Assembly (NCBI RefSeq): GCF_009932725.1
Contig: NZ_BLJU01000009.1
Location: 1-64,000 of the forward strand
Direction: 5' to 3'
Source: Pseudomonas yangonensis
Lineage (GTDB): Bacteria; Pseudomonadota; Gammaproteobacteria; Pseudomonadales; Pseudomonadaceae
DNA length: 64,000 nt
How positions within the stretch are numbered: the first letter of the stretch is position 1; the number at the start of each line of letters is the position of its first letter. Of the stretch, positions 10,597 through 20,026 are shown piece after piece. The notes beneath the pieces were generated by a model, which made no database searches, was not told the DNA's origin, and saw only the letters and a list, made by a program, of their open reading frames with translations. The position numbers and the translations under genes are program-made.

Positions 10597-11865
10597 TCAG
10601 CCGTTGAACACGTCATCCACCGACTTCAGCGGATAGTGCTTCGGATACGGCAGAGTTGCCACGCCGGACTCGATGGCAGCCTTGGCCACGGCATCGCAAA
10701 CCACGGTGATCAGGCGCTGATCCATCGGCTTCGGAATGATGTACTCACGACCGAACTCCAGCTTGATGCCACCGTAGGCGTCGCACACGTCCTGCGGCAC
10801 CGGCAGCTTGGCCAGATCGCGCAGTGCCAGGGCAGCGGCGATCTTCATCTCTTCATTGATGCGGGTGGCGCGTACGTCCAGAGCACCGCGGAAGATGAAG
10901 GGGAAACCCAGCACGTTGTTGACCTGGTTCGGGTAGTCGGAACGACCGGTTGCCATGATCACGTCATTACGGGTCTCGTGCGCCAGCTCCGGCTTGATTT
11001 CCGGGTCCGGATTGGAGCACGCGAACACGATCGGGTTGGCTGCCATGCGCTTGAGGTCTTCCGGGCTCAGCAGGTTGGCACCGGACAGACCGACAAACAC
11101 GTCAGCACCTTCCAGCGCGTCGGACAGCGTGCGCTTGTCAGTCTCGGTGGCGAACACAGCCTTGTACTGGTTCAGGTCGTCACGACCAGCGTGGATCACG
11201 CCCTTGCGGTCGATCATGAAGATGTTTTCGACCTTGGCCCCCATGCTCACCAGCAGCTTCATGCAGGAGATGGCAGCAGCACCAGCGCCCAGGCAGACGA
11301 TCTTCGCCTCCTCCAGGGTCTTGCCGGCGATTTCCAGGGCGTTGAGCATACCGGCGGCGGTCACGATCGCGGTGCCGTGCTGGTCATCGTGGAAGACCGG
11401 GATGTCGCACTGCTCGATCAGTGCGCGCTCGATCTCGAAGCATTCGGGGGCCTTGATATCTTCCAAGTTGATGCCGCCGAAGGTGATGGAGATGCGCTTT
11501 ACGGTGTCGATGAAAGCCTGCGGACTTTCCGAATCGACTTCGATATCGAACACGTCGATACCGGCGAAACGCTTGAACAGTACGCCTTTACCTTCCATCA
11601 CCGGCTTGGAAGCCAGCGGGCCGAGATTACCCAGACCGAGAATAGCGGTACCGTCGGAGATAACGGCGACCAGGTTGCCTTTACCGGTATAACGGTAGGC
11701 CAACTCGGCGTCGCGCGCGATTTCGCGAACCGGCTCGGCAACGCCCGGGCTGTAGGCCAGCGACAGATCGCGGGCAGTGGCAGTGGCTTTGGTCAACTCG
11801 ACGCTCAGCTTACCGGGGCGGGGCTGAGCGTGATATTCGAGAGCGGCAGTTTTTAGATCTGACAT
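10597..11865 (-). CDS. maeB: NADP-dependent malic enzyme (short form)
   Basis: A 422-residue malic enzyme that decarboxylates malate to pyruvate and yields NADPH. Landmarks are AYSPGVAEPV near residues 36-45, the catalytic region VFHDDQHGTAIV, and the dinucleotide site LGAGAAAISC. The start is taken at ATG 11865 (MSDLKTAALEY), matching the usual Pseudomonas protein. An upstream in-frame extension to 11991 lacks family similarity. It lacks the phosphotransacetylase-like C-terminal half found in the roughly 760-residue MaeB of enterobacteria. It converges with ponA at a shared terminator. Confidence 0.93.
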   Translation of the reverse strand: MSDLKTAALEYHAQPRPGKLSVELTKATATARDLSLAYSPGVAEPVREIARDAELAYRYTGKGNLVAVISDGTAILGLGNLGPLASKPVMEGKGVLFKRFAGIDVFDIEVDSESPQAFIDTVKRISITFGGINLEDIKAPECFEIERALIEQCDIPVFHDDQHGTAIVTAAGMLNALEIAGKTLEEAKIVCLGAGAAAISCMKLLVSMGAKVENIFMIDRKGVIHAGRDDLNQYKAVFATETDKRTLSDALEGADVFVGLSGANLLSPEDLKRMAANPIVFACSNPDPEIKPELAHETRNDVIMATGRSDYPNQVNNVLGFPFIFRGALDVRATRINEEMKIAAALALRDLAKLPVPQDVCDAYGGIKLEFGREYIIPKPMDQRLITVVCDAVAKAAIESGVATLPYPKHYPLKSVDDVFNG

Positions 11866-11969
11866 AGTGGCATTTCCGCTTTTGTTGGCTGTTGAACGGG
11901 CAGGCGGCCGAGGATACGCAAGTTGTATACACCTGCACAAGACCGTTCGGTCGCGATTGAAGCGCCGCG

Positions 11970-13406
11970 CTAGCGCAGCGTTTTCAGCCACTCGCCAGGG
12001 CGCGGTTCACCCTTCGGATAGAGCCCGTTGAGCAGCCGAAGCTGCGCCTCGCCATCAGTCGTCAGTGGTAAATCCGTGGCCAGAACGGACAGGCTTTGCC
12101 CCGCCTTGGCCTTCACCAGATGCAGGCGCACCGGCTCGGCCAGCTTGCGTTCGGCAGGCTTCAGGGGCCGGTAGCTGCGGATCACCTCGAGGAAACGCTG
12201 GTCCTCGGTTTCCAGCGAAGCGCGCCCCTTCACCGCTGCCACGAACAGGTACGCATTGTCGCCGCGGTAGATCACCGCAACACGCCGCGCCGACTGCCCC
12301 TGCAACACTGCGGTGTAGCCCTGCAGCGTCCCCAGGCGCAGGTCCTCGCCGGCGACCAGCCGCTGATTGCCGACGCGTCTGCGCAGGAATTCGGCGGGCG
12401 AAAGCTGCTTGTCCGCCGCTTCCAGCGTCATGGCGATGAAGGCTTGCTCATCCGGGGTATGGCCGATCAGCACATCCGGGCGATTGACCAGTTGCCAGCC
12501 CTGCGGATAGCTCAGAGTGAAATCCAGCTCGCCATGGTAGAAGTTGCGCCCGCGGCGAATCCCGCTGGCGGCCGAATCGCCGAACACCAGGCCGTCGAGC
12601 ATCTGCAGGAAATTATCGCGACCCACTTCCTGGTTGCCGCCGGCCAGCGCGCGCGCAGGACCAATCACTTCCTGCAGGCGTCTATCGTTGTCCGGGTGAG
12701 TGTCGAACAAGCCGTGATAGCCGCCCGCTGTCGGTGCTTCGCCACGCCTGGCGGCCTGCTCGCGGGCGAAGTCCTCCTGGCTCTTGAGCACCTTGACCAC
12801 CTCGATCATCGCCTGCGGGTCGTAGCCGCTGCGCGCCAGGTACTGCGCGCCCAGGCCATCGGCCTCCAGCTCCATGTCGCGCCCGTAGCCGCGCACGAAG
12901 GCATTGCCCATCACATTGGTCAGATCGCCCACCGCACCGACACCGGTACCGATGGCCGCAGCCTGGCCGAGCAGCCCCCAGGCCGTGGACTGGCTCTGTT
13001 GGCGCACGCTGTGGCGGGCCGTCACGTGACCCACCTCATGGCCCAGCACGGCAGCCAGCTCCGCCTCGGAGTTGAGGTAGGCGAGCAGGCCACGGTGGAT
13101 ATAGATGTAGCCACCCGGCAGCGCGAAGGCATTGACGTCCGGGCTGTCCACCAGGGTGAAGACATAGTTCAGCTGATTGCGGTGACTGCTACGCGCCACC
13201 CGCTCACCAACGCGCTGGATGTAGGCCTGCAGCTTGGCATCCTCGTAGCGCGGGTATTGCTTGAGGATTTCCTGGTTGTAGCGCGCGCCGAGATCCAGCT
13301 CCTGGCGCTCGCTCATCATCACGAAATCGGTACGACCGGTCGCGGGATTGACCGCACAACCGGCCAACCAGCTGCAGCACAGACACAGCATCAATGCACG
13401 AATCAT
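11970..13406 (-). CDS. M48-family metalloprotease lipoprotein
   Basis: A 478-residue zinc peptidase. It has a lipoprotein signal peptide (LAGC, Cys17), the zinc motif HEVGH at residues 123-127, and a downstream ELEAD glutamate that supplies the third ligand. The peptidase domain is followed by about 200 residues with no motif I recognise, ending in a Pro/Gly-rich tail. The architecture resembles periplasmic envelope quality-control peptidases related to BepA/LoiP, but it lacks an obvious TPR region, so I do not assign a symbol. Its start overlaps the nuclease gene by four bases, so the two are coupled. Confidence 0.9.
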   Translation of the reverse strand: MIRALMLCLCCSWLAGCAVNPATGRTDFVMMSERQELDLGARYNQEILKQYPRYEDAKLQAYIQRVGERVARSSHRNQLNYVFTLVDSPDVNAFALPGGYIYIHRGLLAYLNSEAELAAVLGHEVGHVTARHSVRQQSQSTAWGLLGQAAAIGTGVGAVGDLTNVMGNAFVRGYGRDMELEADGLGAQYLARSGYDPQAMIEVVKVLKSQEDFAREQAARRGEAPTAGGYHGLFDTHPDNDRRLQEVIGPARALAGGNQEVGRDNFLQMLDGLVFGDSAASGIRRGRNFYHGELDFTLSYPQGWQLVNRPDVLIGHTPDEQAFIAMTLEAADKQLSPAEFLRRRVGNQRLVAGEDLRLGTLQGYTAVLQGQSARRVAVIYRGDNAYLFVAAVKGRASLETEDQRFLEVIRSYRPLKPAERKLAEPVRLHLVKAKAGQSLSVLATDLPLTTDGEAQLRLLNGLYPKGEPRPGEWLKTLR

Positions 13407-14203
13407 GGCAACACCTCCAGCATCGCCGAATGGGTAAGCGGCAGCATCCAGCGCGCCTGCCCGGATTTCAAGCCGCCGCGGCTCTGGCGGTCGATGACCC
13501 AGCCACGCGCCTCCACCCGCCGCCCCTTGAGTTTCTGCAAAGCCGGGAGGTCGAACTCGCCGAGCAGTTCAGGCGCCACGCGCAGCACCCGACCACCATC
13601 GAGATCGATCCACAAACCGCCACGATTGCGCTGCACCTCGACAACCCGGCCGCCGAGCAGGGCGAAACCGCCACCTTTCAGCTGACCGGCCGATTTCACC
13701 TGATCGGCGCGCCATAGGCCGAGGCGCTGAAGCCGCGCCTGGCGCTCGGCCTGTGCCTGACAGCCGGCCAGCACAGCATTGGGCGCCACCGCGACCATGA
13801 AACCGAGGCCTTCGCTCAGCAATTGCGCTTCGAGATTACGTCCCTGGCGATCATAGAGATGCGCCAGGGTGCGCCCGTAGCGGTCCTTGCGCTGTTTGCC
13901 GTAAAGCAGGCCGACACGCCCATCGCTGGCATCGACCAGCGCCTGCAGACGCCGCTTGGACTGCACAGCGAAAGGCTCGTCACTGTTCCCCTTGCGCCCC
14001 AGTTCAGGGGCGTTGATGCCGATCAGGCGAATGCTGCGCCCGTCGACCAGGCGCACCGTGTCGCCATCGACCACCTGACGCACGGCGACCTGAGCAAGAT
14101 CGGCACGCTGCGGACAGAAGGCCTGGGCCAGGCCGGCACAAAGCAGAGAAACGAAAAAGGCGCCCACCAGGGACGCCTTTTTCAGTATCACGGAGTGGCG
14201 CAT
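13403..14203 (-). CDS. Secreted thermonuclease-family (SNase-like) protein
   Basis: A 266-residue protein with a signal peptide (about residues 1-28, cleavage after LAQA). The staphylococcal-nuclease fold follows: VVDGDTVRL at about 44-52, RLIGINAPE at 59-67, and a later KDRYGRTLAHLY segment holding a conserved Arg. A C-terminal extension of about 100 residues forms an OB-like beta domain. It is probably a Ca-dependent phosphodiesterase acting outside the cytoplasm. The start of its reading frame contains a terminator-shaped hairpin (14154-14182) that also lies just downstream of rpmE. Confidence 0.9.
   Translation of the reverse strand: MRHSVILKKASLVGAFFVSLLCAGLAQAFCPQRADLAQVAVRQVVDGDTVRLVDGRSIRLIGINAPELGRKGNSDEPFAVQSKRRLQALVDASDGRVGLLYGKQRKDRYGRTLAHLYDRQGRNLEAQLLSEGLGFMVAVAPNAVLAGCQAQAERQARLQRLGLWRADQVKSAGQLKGGGFALLGGRVVEVQRNRGGLWIDLDGGRVLRVAPELLGEFDLPALQKLKGRRVEARGWVIDRQSRGGLKSGQARWMLPLTHSAMLEVLP
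14154..14182 (-). terminator. Terminator-like hairpin after rpmE, inside the nuclease leader
   Basis: Arms AAAAAGGCG (14154-14162) and CGCCTTTTT (14174-14182) enclose an 11-base loop. Read on the minus strand it ends in a T-run, 48 bases after the rpmE stop. It is embedded in the codons for the signal peptide of the next gene (KKASLVGAFF). Confidence 0.6.
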
Positions 14204-14229
14204 GCCAGTTTCCGTTATCGTTCGGTCGC

Positions 14230-14442
14230 TTACTTGGCGCCGAATACGCCGAAGCGCTGCTTGAAGCGATCGATACGGCCGCCGGTGTCCAGCACTTTCT
14301 GCTTACCGGTATAGAACGGGTGGCACTCGGAGCAAACGTCCAGGCTCAGGTTCTTGCCAATGGTGGAGCGGGTCTTGATCACGTTGCCGCAGGAGCAGGT
14401 GGCGTCGATCTCGACGTAGTTCGGATGGATATCGGCTTTCAT
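14230..14442 (-). CDS. rpmE: 50S ribosomal protein L31 (zinc-binding form)
   Basis: A 70-residue L31 starting [12 protein letters not shown]. It has the zinc ligands Cys16, Cys18, Cys37 and Cys40, marking the C+ (zinc-containing) paralogue. Such proteins are commonly swapped for a cysteine-free form under zinc limitation; no such paralogue is in this window. The start at 14442 has AGGA eight bases upstream. A longer in-frame form from 14496 is not needed. It is divergent from priA and upstream of the nuclease gene. Confidence 0.96.
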   Translation of the reverse strand: MKADIHPNYVEIDATCSCGNVIKTRSTIGKNLSLDVCSECHPFYTGKQKVLDTGGRIDRFKQRFGVFGAK

Positions 14443-14511
14443 GGTGCTTTCCTCGGGGTAGTCGTGCCGCCACCCGACCAATGTCAGGCACCGCACAGAA
14501 ATAGGCCGCGC

Positions 14512-14539
14512 ATCTTACCAGACACCCGACACGATGCAA
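14512..14539 (-). promoter_or_regulatory. Candidate sigma-70 promoter for rpmE
   Basis: On the minus strand TTGCAT (14539-14534), 16 bases, then TAAGAT (14517-14512), 69 bases before the rpmE ATG. Four or more positions of each hexamer fit the consensus. Confidence 0.5.
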
Positions 14540-14600
14540 GCTGCGCAAGGTGCCGGCCGTCGCGTGCTAAGATCGCCGGCCTGTCAAAGGAGCTCCTGGC

Positions 14601-16820
14601 TTGCCCAACCTGATCCTGCGCCTTGCCTTGCCCTCGCCGCTGCGCCGCCTGTTCGACTACCTCGCCCCCGCTGGCGTGTCGCGCAGTGCCTTGCAGCCAG
14701 GCGTACGCTTGCGCGTGCCCTTCGGCCGCCGCGAGATGATCGGCGTGCTGGTGGAAGTCGACAGCCAGAGCGAAGTCCCACTCGACAAGCTCAAGCCCGC
14801 CCTGGAACTGCTCGATGCTCGCCCACCGCTGCCGGCGCCGCTGTTCAAACTGTGCCTGTGGACAGCGCAGTACTACCAACACAGCCTCGGCGACACCCTG
14901 AGCTGGGCCTTGCCGGTACTGCTGCGCCAGGGCGAGCCGGCCGAAACTCGCCAGGAGCGTTACTGGCTGGCCAGCAAAGGCGCCAGTGTCGACGACCCAC
15001 GGCTGGCCCGAGCTCCGCGCCAGCGCGACGCACTCAAGGCACTGGCACAGCACCCGCACGGCGTGGCCCACAGCCTGCTCAGCCAGCTGCAACTCAACCG
15101 CGACAGCCTGCAATTACTGCATGAGAAGGGGCTGGTACGGGTAGAGGTGCGCCGCACCCAGCCTCATCCCAAGCCTGCGCACTGGCTGGCGCAACCGGAA
15201 CTGCCGCTGAACGCCGAACAGCGCGCGGCGGTGAATGCCGTGGCGTCGGGCTGGAACCAGTTCAATGCCTTTCTGCTCGCTGGCGTCACCGGCAGCGGCA
15301 AGACCGAGGTTTACCTGCAACTGATCCATCAATGCCTGCAAGCCGGCAAGCAGGCCCTGGTGCTGATCCCCGAGATCAACCTCGGCCCGCAGACCTTCGA
15401 CCGTTTCGCCCGCCGCTTCAACGCACGCATCGCCCTGCTGCATTCGGCGGTGAACGACCGCGATCGCCTCGATGCCTGGCTAGCCGCGCGCGATGGCGAG
15501 GCCGACATCATCATCGGCACCCGCTCGGCACTGTTCACGCCGATGAAGAACCCTGGGTTGATCATCGTCGACGAAGAACATGACGCCTCCTATAAACAGC
15601 AGGAAGGTCTGCGCTATCACGCCCGTGACCTCGCACTGGTTCGCGCGCGCCAGGAAGACGTACCCATCGTCCTCGGCTCGGCCACGCCCTCGCTGGAAAG
15701 TCTGCACAACGCCCACAGCGGCCGCTACGCGCTGCTCAAGCTGACCCAGCGCGCCGGCGGCGCCAGCCAGCCACGCTTCCTGCGCCTGGACGTGAAGAGC
15801 CGGCCACTGGACTCGGGCATCTCCGGACCGATGCAGCAGGCCATCGCCCAGACCCTGGCGGCCGGCCAGCAGGTGCTGGTGTTTCTCAACCGCCGCGGCT
15901 TCGCCCCGACCCTGCTCTGCCACGATTGTGGCTGGCTATCGGAGTGCCCACGCTGCGATGCGCGCATGACCGTGCACCAGCGTTATCAGGAGCTGCGCTG
16001 CCACCACTGCGGCCACGTCGAGAAGCAACCGAGCAACTGCCCGAAATGCCAGCACGTCGACCTGCGCCCGGTCGGCGCCGGCACCGAGCGTGCCGAAGAG
16101 CGCCTGGCGCTGCTGTTCCCCGATTATCCGGTGCTGCGCATCGACCGCGACAGCACCTCGCGCAAGGGCGCCATGGATCGCCTGTTCACCACCATCAACA
16201 AGGGCGAGCCGTGCATCCTGGTCGGCACCCAGATGCTCGCCAAGGGTCACCACTTCCCACGGGTGACGCTGGTGTCGATCCTCGACGCCGATGGCGGCCT
16301 GTTCTCGGCGGATTTTCGCGCCAGCGAGCGCATGGCGCAGCTGATCGTGCAGGTTGCCGGCCGCGCCGGGCGTGCCGAGGAGCCGGGCAAGGTAATCATT
16401 CAGAGCCATCTGGCCGACCATCCGCTACTGGTGCAACTGACCGAACAGGGCTACTTCGCCTTCGCCGAGCAGGCGCTGAGCGAGCGCCGCAGTGCCGGCC
16501 TGCCGCCGTTCTGCCACCTGGCCCTGCTGCGCGCCGAAGCGCACAAGCCCGGCCAGGCAGAAAGTTTCCTCGATGAGGCCTGCAGCGAGGCAGAGCACCT
16601 GCTGGGTGAGTTGGGGCTGTCCGGCATCGAACTGCTCGGCCCGGTACCGGCGCCGATGGAACGCCGCGCCGGACGCTTTCGCGCGCAACTGCTGCTACAG
16701 GGCAATGCCCGCGCCCCGCTACACCGCCTGCTCAACCATTGGCTGCATGCGCTGGAGCAAATGCCCAGTGGCCGTGCGGTACGCTGGTCGCTGGATGTCG
16801 ACCCGATCGATCTTTTCTAG
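14601..16820 (+). CDS. priA: Primosomal replication-restart helicase PriA
   Basis: A 739-residue superfamily 2 helicase that restarts stalled replication forks. It has an N-terminal DNA-binding domain, Walker A GVTGSGKT at residues 228-235, and the DEEH box at 324-327. A zinc region with four CxxC-type pairs (CHDCGW, CPRCD, CHHCG, CPKCQ) is inserted in the second helicase lobe. The start is TTG at 14601 with AAAGGAG at 14586-14592, eight bases upstream, so the unusual start codon is well supported. It is divergent from rpmE. Confidence 0.97.
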   Translation: MPNLILRLALPSPLRRLFDYLAPAGVSRSALQPGVRLRVPFGRREMIGVLVEVDSQSEVPLDKLKPALELLDARPPLPAPLFKLCLWTAQYYQHSLGDTLSWALPVLLRQGEPAETRQERYWLASKGASVDDPRLARAPRQRDALKALAQHPHGVAHSLLSQLQLNRDSLQLLHEKGLVRVEVRRTQPHPKPAHWLAQPELPLNAEQRAAVNAVASGWNQFNAFLLAGVTGSGKTEVYLQLIHQCLQAGKQALVLIPEINLGPQTFDRFARRFNARIALLHSAVNDRDRLDAWLAARDGEADIIIGTRSALFTPMKNPGLIIVDEEHDASYKQQEGLRYHARDLALVRARQEDVPIVLGSATPSLESLHNAHSGRYALLKLTQRAGGASQPRFLRLDVKSRPLDSGISGPMQQAIAQTLAAGQQVLVFLNRRGFAPTLLCHDCGWLSECPRCDARMTVHQRYQELRCHHCGHVEKQPSNCPKCQHVDLRPVGAGTERAEERLALLFPDYPVLRIDRDSTSRKGAMDRLFTTINKGEPCILVGTQMLAKGHHFPRVTLVSILDADGGLFSADFRASERMAQLIVQVAGRAGRAEEPGKVIIQSHLADHPLLVQLTEQGYFAFAEQALSERRSAGLPPFCHLALLRAEAHKPGQAESFLDEACSEAEHLLGELGLSGIELLGPVPAPMERRAGRFRAQLLLQGNARAPLHRLLNHWLHALEQMPSGRAVRWSLDVDPIDLF

Positions 16821-16839
16821 GCCTCAGGCTGCAAGCTGA

Positions 16840-16878
16840 AGGCCACAGGCCGATCGCTTTGCCTGAAGCCTGTGGCCT
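16840..16878. repeat. Imperfect palindrome of GCCTG-type heptamers between priA and argS
   Basis: AGGCCACAGGC (16840-16850) and its exact inverse GCCTGTGGCCT (16868-16878) form the core. Matching GCTGCA/TGCAGC sequences extend it imperfectly to about 16825-16890. The words GCCTGAA, GCCTGTG and GCCTGCA resemble the heptamers seen at 10431 and 28942. Confidence 0.75.
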
Positions 16879-16896
16879 GCAACCTGCAGCTACTCC

Positions 16897-16902
16897 TATA
16901 AT
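16897..16902 (+). promoter_or_regulatory. -10 element (TATAAT) upstream of argS
   Basis: A perfect TATAAT lies 42 bases before the argS ATG, immediately after the palindromic repeat. No convincing -35 hexamer is present at normal spacing. Confidence 0.45.
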
Positions 16903-16944
16903 GCGCAGTTTTCGACCAAAGCCCCAAGGCAACCCGAGCCGAAC

Positions 16945-18684
16945 ATGAAAGACAGCATTCGCCACCTGATCCAGCAAGCCCTCGACCGCCTGACCGCCGA
17001 AGGCGTGCTGCCTGCAGGCCTGACGCCGGTCATCCAGGTGGAGAACACCAAGGACAAGAGTCACGGCGACTTCGCCAGCAACATCGCCATGATGCTGGCC
17101 AAACCGGCCGGCATGAAGCCGCGCGACCTGGCCGAAAAGCTGATCGCAGCATTGCCGGCCGACGAGCAGATCACCAAGGTGGAAATCGCCGGCCCCGGCT
17201 TCCTCAACTTCTTCCAGAACAGTGATGCCCTGGCACAGCGTCTGGAAGCGGCACTGGCCGATGCCAAACTTGGCGTGCGCAAGAACGGCCCGGCGCAGCG
17301 CGTGGTGGTCGATCTGTCCGCGCCCAACCTGGCCAAGGAAATGCACGTCGGCCACCTGCGCTCGACCATCATCGGCGACGGCGTGGCGCGGGTGCTGGAG
17401 TTTCTCGGTGACACGGTGATCCGTCAGAACCATGTCGGCGACTGGGGCACCCAGTTCGGCATGCTGCTGGCCTACATGCAGGAAAACCCGGCAGCCGCCG
17501 AGAGCGAGCTGGCAGACCTGGAAGGTTTTTACCGCGCGGCCAAGAAACGCTTCGACGAGTCGCCCGAGTTCGCCGACCGCGCCCGCGAACTGGTGGTCCA
17601 GCTGCAGGCCGGCGACGCCGAGTGCCTGCGTCTGTGGCATCGCTTCAACGACATTTCCCTGTCGCACTGCCAGGCGCTGTACGACCGCCTCGGCGTCAAG
17701 CTCTCCATGACCGACGTCAAGGGCGAGAGCGCCTATAACGACGACCTGCCACAGGTGGTCGCCGACCTCGCCGCCAAGGGCCTGCTGACCGAGGACAATG
17801 GCGCCAAGTGCGTGTTCATGGACGAGTTCAAGAACGCCGAAGGCAACCCGCTGCCGCTGATCGTGCAGAAGGCTGGCGGCGGCTACCTGTACGCCACTAC
17901 CGACCTGGCTGCCACCCGCTACCGCGCAGGCGTGCTCAAGGCCGACCGCGTGCTGTACTTCGTCGACCAGCGCCAGGCCCTGCACTTCCAGATGGTCTTC
18001 GCCTGCGCACGCCTGGCCGGCTTCGTCCCGTCCAGCATGGAAATGGAACACATGGGCTTCGGCACCATGAATGGCCCGGACGGCCGCCCATTCAAGACCC
18101 GCGACGGCGGCACCGTGAAACTGGTGCAACTGCTTGATGAAGCCGAACAGCGCGCCTACAGCCTGGTCAAGGACAAGAACCCGGAACTGGACGAGGACGA
18201 GCTGCGCCAGATAGCCCGCGTGGTCGGCATCGCCTCGGTGAAATACGCCGACCTGTCCAAGCATCGCACCAGCGACTACAGCTTCAACTTCGACCTGATG
18301 CTGAGCTTCGAAGGCAATACAGCGCCGTACCTGCTGTATGCATACACCCGTGTCGCCAGCATCTTCCGCAAGCTGGGCAAGGGCGTGGATGAAATCGGCG
18401 GGCAGATCTCCCTGGTCGCCGATCAGGAACAGGCACTGGCTGGCAAACTGGCGCAGTTTGGCGAGCTGCTCGGCAATGTCGCCGAGAAAGGCACGCCGCA
18501 TATGTTGTGCGCTTACCTGTATGACATCGCCGGCCTGTTCTCCAGCTTCTACGAGAACTGCCCGATCCTCAGCGCCGAGAGCGAAGCCACACGCGACAGC
18601 CGTCTGCGCCTGGCTGCCCTGACCGGCCGCACCCTCAAGCAGGGCCTGGAGCTGCTCGGCCTGGAAACTCTGGAGCGGATGTAA
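16945..18684 (+). CDS. argS: Arginyl-tRNA synthetase
   Basis: A 579-residue class I synthetase that charges tRNA-Arg. The ATP-binding HIGH motif appears as HVGH at residues 134-137. The second ATP-binding loop is the non-canonical form usual in ArgRS ([11 protein letters not shown] region) rather than KMSKS. The N-terminal tRNA D-loop recognition domain and C-terminal helical anticodon domain (DALRM type, ending [10 protein letters not shown]) are present. The stop codon is followed with no gap by the ATG of the SPOR-domain gene. Confidence 0.97.
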   Translation: MKDSIRHLIQQALDRLTAEGVLPAGLTPVIQVENTKDKSHGDFASNIAMMLAKPAGMKPRDLAEKLIAALPADEQITKVEIAGPGFLNFFQNSDALAQRLEAALADAKLGVRKNGPAQRVVVDLSAPNLAKEMHVGHLRSTIIGDGVARVLEFLGDTVIRQNHVGDWGTQFGMLLAYMQENPAAAESELADLEGFYRAAKKRFDESPEFADRARELVVQLQAGDAECLRLWHRFNDISLSHCQALYDRLGVKLSMTDVKGESAYNDDLPQVVADLAAKGLLTEDNGAKCVFMDEFKNAEGNPLPLIVQKAGGGYLYATTDLAATRYRAGVLKADRVLYFVDQRQALHFQMVFACARLAGFVPSSMEMEHMGFGTMNGPDGRPFKTRDGGTVKLVQLLDEAEQRAYSLVKDKNPELDEDELRQIARVVGIASVKYADLSKHRTSDYSFNFDLMLSFEGNTAPYLLYAYTRVASIFRKLGKGVDEIGGQISLVADQEQALAGKLAQFGELLGNVAEKGTPHMLCAYLYDIAGLFSSFYENCPILSAESEATRDSRLRLAALTGRTLKQGLELLGLETLERM

Positions 18685-19359
18685 ATGGCAGCGCGCAAGA
18701 AGCCGGCGCCGAAACGCGGCGCCAGTCGCTATCAGGCCCCGGCGAAAAAGCCCGTACCGGGCTGGATCTGGCTGGCCTGCGGCCTGGTGGTCGGTGGTTT
18801 CTTCATGTTCCTGTTCAGCCTCGAACCGGGCCGTGACGAGATCAAGCGCGACAAGGGCGAGCAGGTGCGCAGCACCAAGCCCGAACCGAAGCCGACGCAG
18901 CCCGAGCCGGCCAGGCCCAAATACGACTTCTACACCCTGCTGCCGGAGTCGGAAGTGATCCTGCCGCAAGCACTGGAGGAAACGCCGCCACCGGCACCTG
19001 AGCAGAAGCCGGTCACCCCGGAAGAAGCCGCGAAGATCGACACTGCGCGCGCCGAAGCCGCGCTCAACGGCCAGGTGCCGCCGCCTCCGCCACCGGTGCT
19101 GGCCAGCGCGCCGGTGACCACGCAGTTCTTCCTCCAGGCCGGCTCGTTCCGCAAACGCGACGATGCCGATGCCGTGCGCGCGCAGATCATTCTGCTCGGG
19201 CAGAACGTGCGCGTGGAAACCGGCAAGGTACGCGACGAGACCTGGCACCGCGTACTGGTCGGCCCCTTCGCCAGTCGCGAGCAACTGGCGGCGGCACAGA
19301 AGACCCTGGCCGGCAACGGCTACAGCAACCTGCTGTTACAGCAGCGTCAGGTCCGCTGA
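18685..19359 (+). CDS. SPOR-domain membrane protein (FtsN-like)
   Basis: A 224-residue bitopic protein. It has a basic Lys/Pro-rich cytoplasmic N-terminus, a membrane helix at about residues 26-45 (GWIWLACGLVVGGFFMFLF), a Pro-rich periplasmic linker, and a C-terminal SPOR domain (about 145-222) that should bind denuded peptidoglycan at the septum. The layout is that of FtsN, and the position between argS and hslV is the one seen in other pseudomonads. I do not assign ftsN because several SPOR proteins share this layout. Confidence 0.9.
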   Translation: MAARKKPAPKRGASRYQAPAKKPVPGWIWLACGLVVGGFFMFLFSLEPGRDEIKRDKGEQVRSTKPEPKPTQPEPARPKYDFYTLLPESEVILPQALEETPPPAPEQKPVTPEEAAKIDTARAEAALNGQVPPPPPPVLASAPVTTQFFLQAGSFRKRDDADAVRAQIILLGQNVRVETGKVRDETWHRVLVGPFASREQLAAAQKTLAGNGYSNLLLQQRQVR

Positions 19360-19381
19360 TCACCGTTTGATCCGCCGCTGG

Positions 19382-19407
19382 TTGAAAAGCCGCGGCGGGC
19401 ACCCCAT
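19382..19407 (+). promoter_or_regulatory. Candidate heat-shock (RpoH, sigma-32) promoter of hslVU
   Basis: TTGAAA at 19382-19387, 14 bases, then CCCCAT at 19402-19407, 48 bases before the hslV start. This matches the classical sigma-32 consensus (CTTGAAA, 11-16 bases, CCCCATnT) in both hexamers, including the T two bases on. hslVU is a known heat-shock operon, so context agrees. Confidence 0.75.
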
Positions 19408-19455
19408 CTGAGTTTCCATCCGGGCAAGTTCGCCCCGCAGCGTGGAGATTCACCC

Positions 19456-19986
19456 TTGACCACCATCGTTTCAGTGCGCCGCCACGGCAAGGTCGTGATG
19501 GCAGGCGACGGCCAGGTATCCCTCGGCAACACCGTCATGAAGGGCAACGCCAAGAAGGTGCGCCGCCTCTACCACGGCCAGGTGCTGGCCGGCTTCGCTG
19601 GCGCTACCGCCGACGCCTTCACCTTGTTCGAGCGCTTCGAAGGGCAGCTTGAGAAACATCAGGGCCATCTGGTCCGCGCCGCGGTCGAGCTGGCCAAGGA
19701 CTGGCGTACCGACCGCAGCCTGAGCCGCCTGGAAGCCATGCTGGCTGTGGCCAACAAGGACGCATCCTTGATCATCACGGGCAACGGCGACGTCGTCGAG
19801 CCCGAAGAAGGCCTGATCGCCATGGGCTCCGGCGGCAACTTCGCCCAGGCGGCCGCACGCGCACTGCTGATGAAGACCGACCTGTCCGCCCGTGAAGTGG
19901 CCGAGACCGCGCTCGGTATTGCCGGCGATATCTGCGTCTTCACCAATCATCACCAGACCATCGAGGAACTGGACGCCCCCGAGTGA
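19456..19986 (+). CDS. hslV: ATP-dependent protease subunit HslV
   Basis: A 176-residue proteasome-beta-like peptidase that forms double hexamers capped by HslU. The start is TTG (encoding Met, then Thr-Thr-Ile-Val-Ser); removal of Met exposes the catalytic Thr. Conserved features are [18 protein letters not shown] and the [14 protein letters not shown] segment. GGAG lies nine bases upstream. hslU begins 40 bases after the stop. Confidence 0.97.
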   Translation: MTTIVSVRRHGKVVMAGDGQVSLGNTVMKGNAKKVRRLYHGQVLAGFAGATADAFTLFERFEGQLEKHQGHLVRAAVELAKDWRTDRSLSRLEAMLAVANKDASLIITGNGDVVEPEEGLIAMGSGGNFAQAAARALLMKTDLSAREVAETALGIAGDICVFTNHHQTIEELDAPE

Positions 19987-20026
19987 CGTCCGTTCTGCAT
20001 ACCGATTCGATAGCGAGCCAGATTCC

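Noticed and set aside
10389..10616. Small minus-strand reading frame with a QATGYRL repeat
   Set aside because: It is the translation of the AGCCTGT array; a heptamer repeated three times keeps all frames open, and there is no ribosome site or homologous protein.
11866..11991. N-terminal extension of the malic enzyme
   Set aside because: The extra 42 residues are Arg-rich, show no family similarity, and overlap the end of the upstream gene.
16732..19284. 850-residue open frame opposite argS and the SPOR gene
   Set aside because: Antisense shadow of high-GC coding DNA; its composition is low-complexity and argS is well supported on the other strand.
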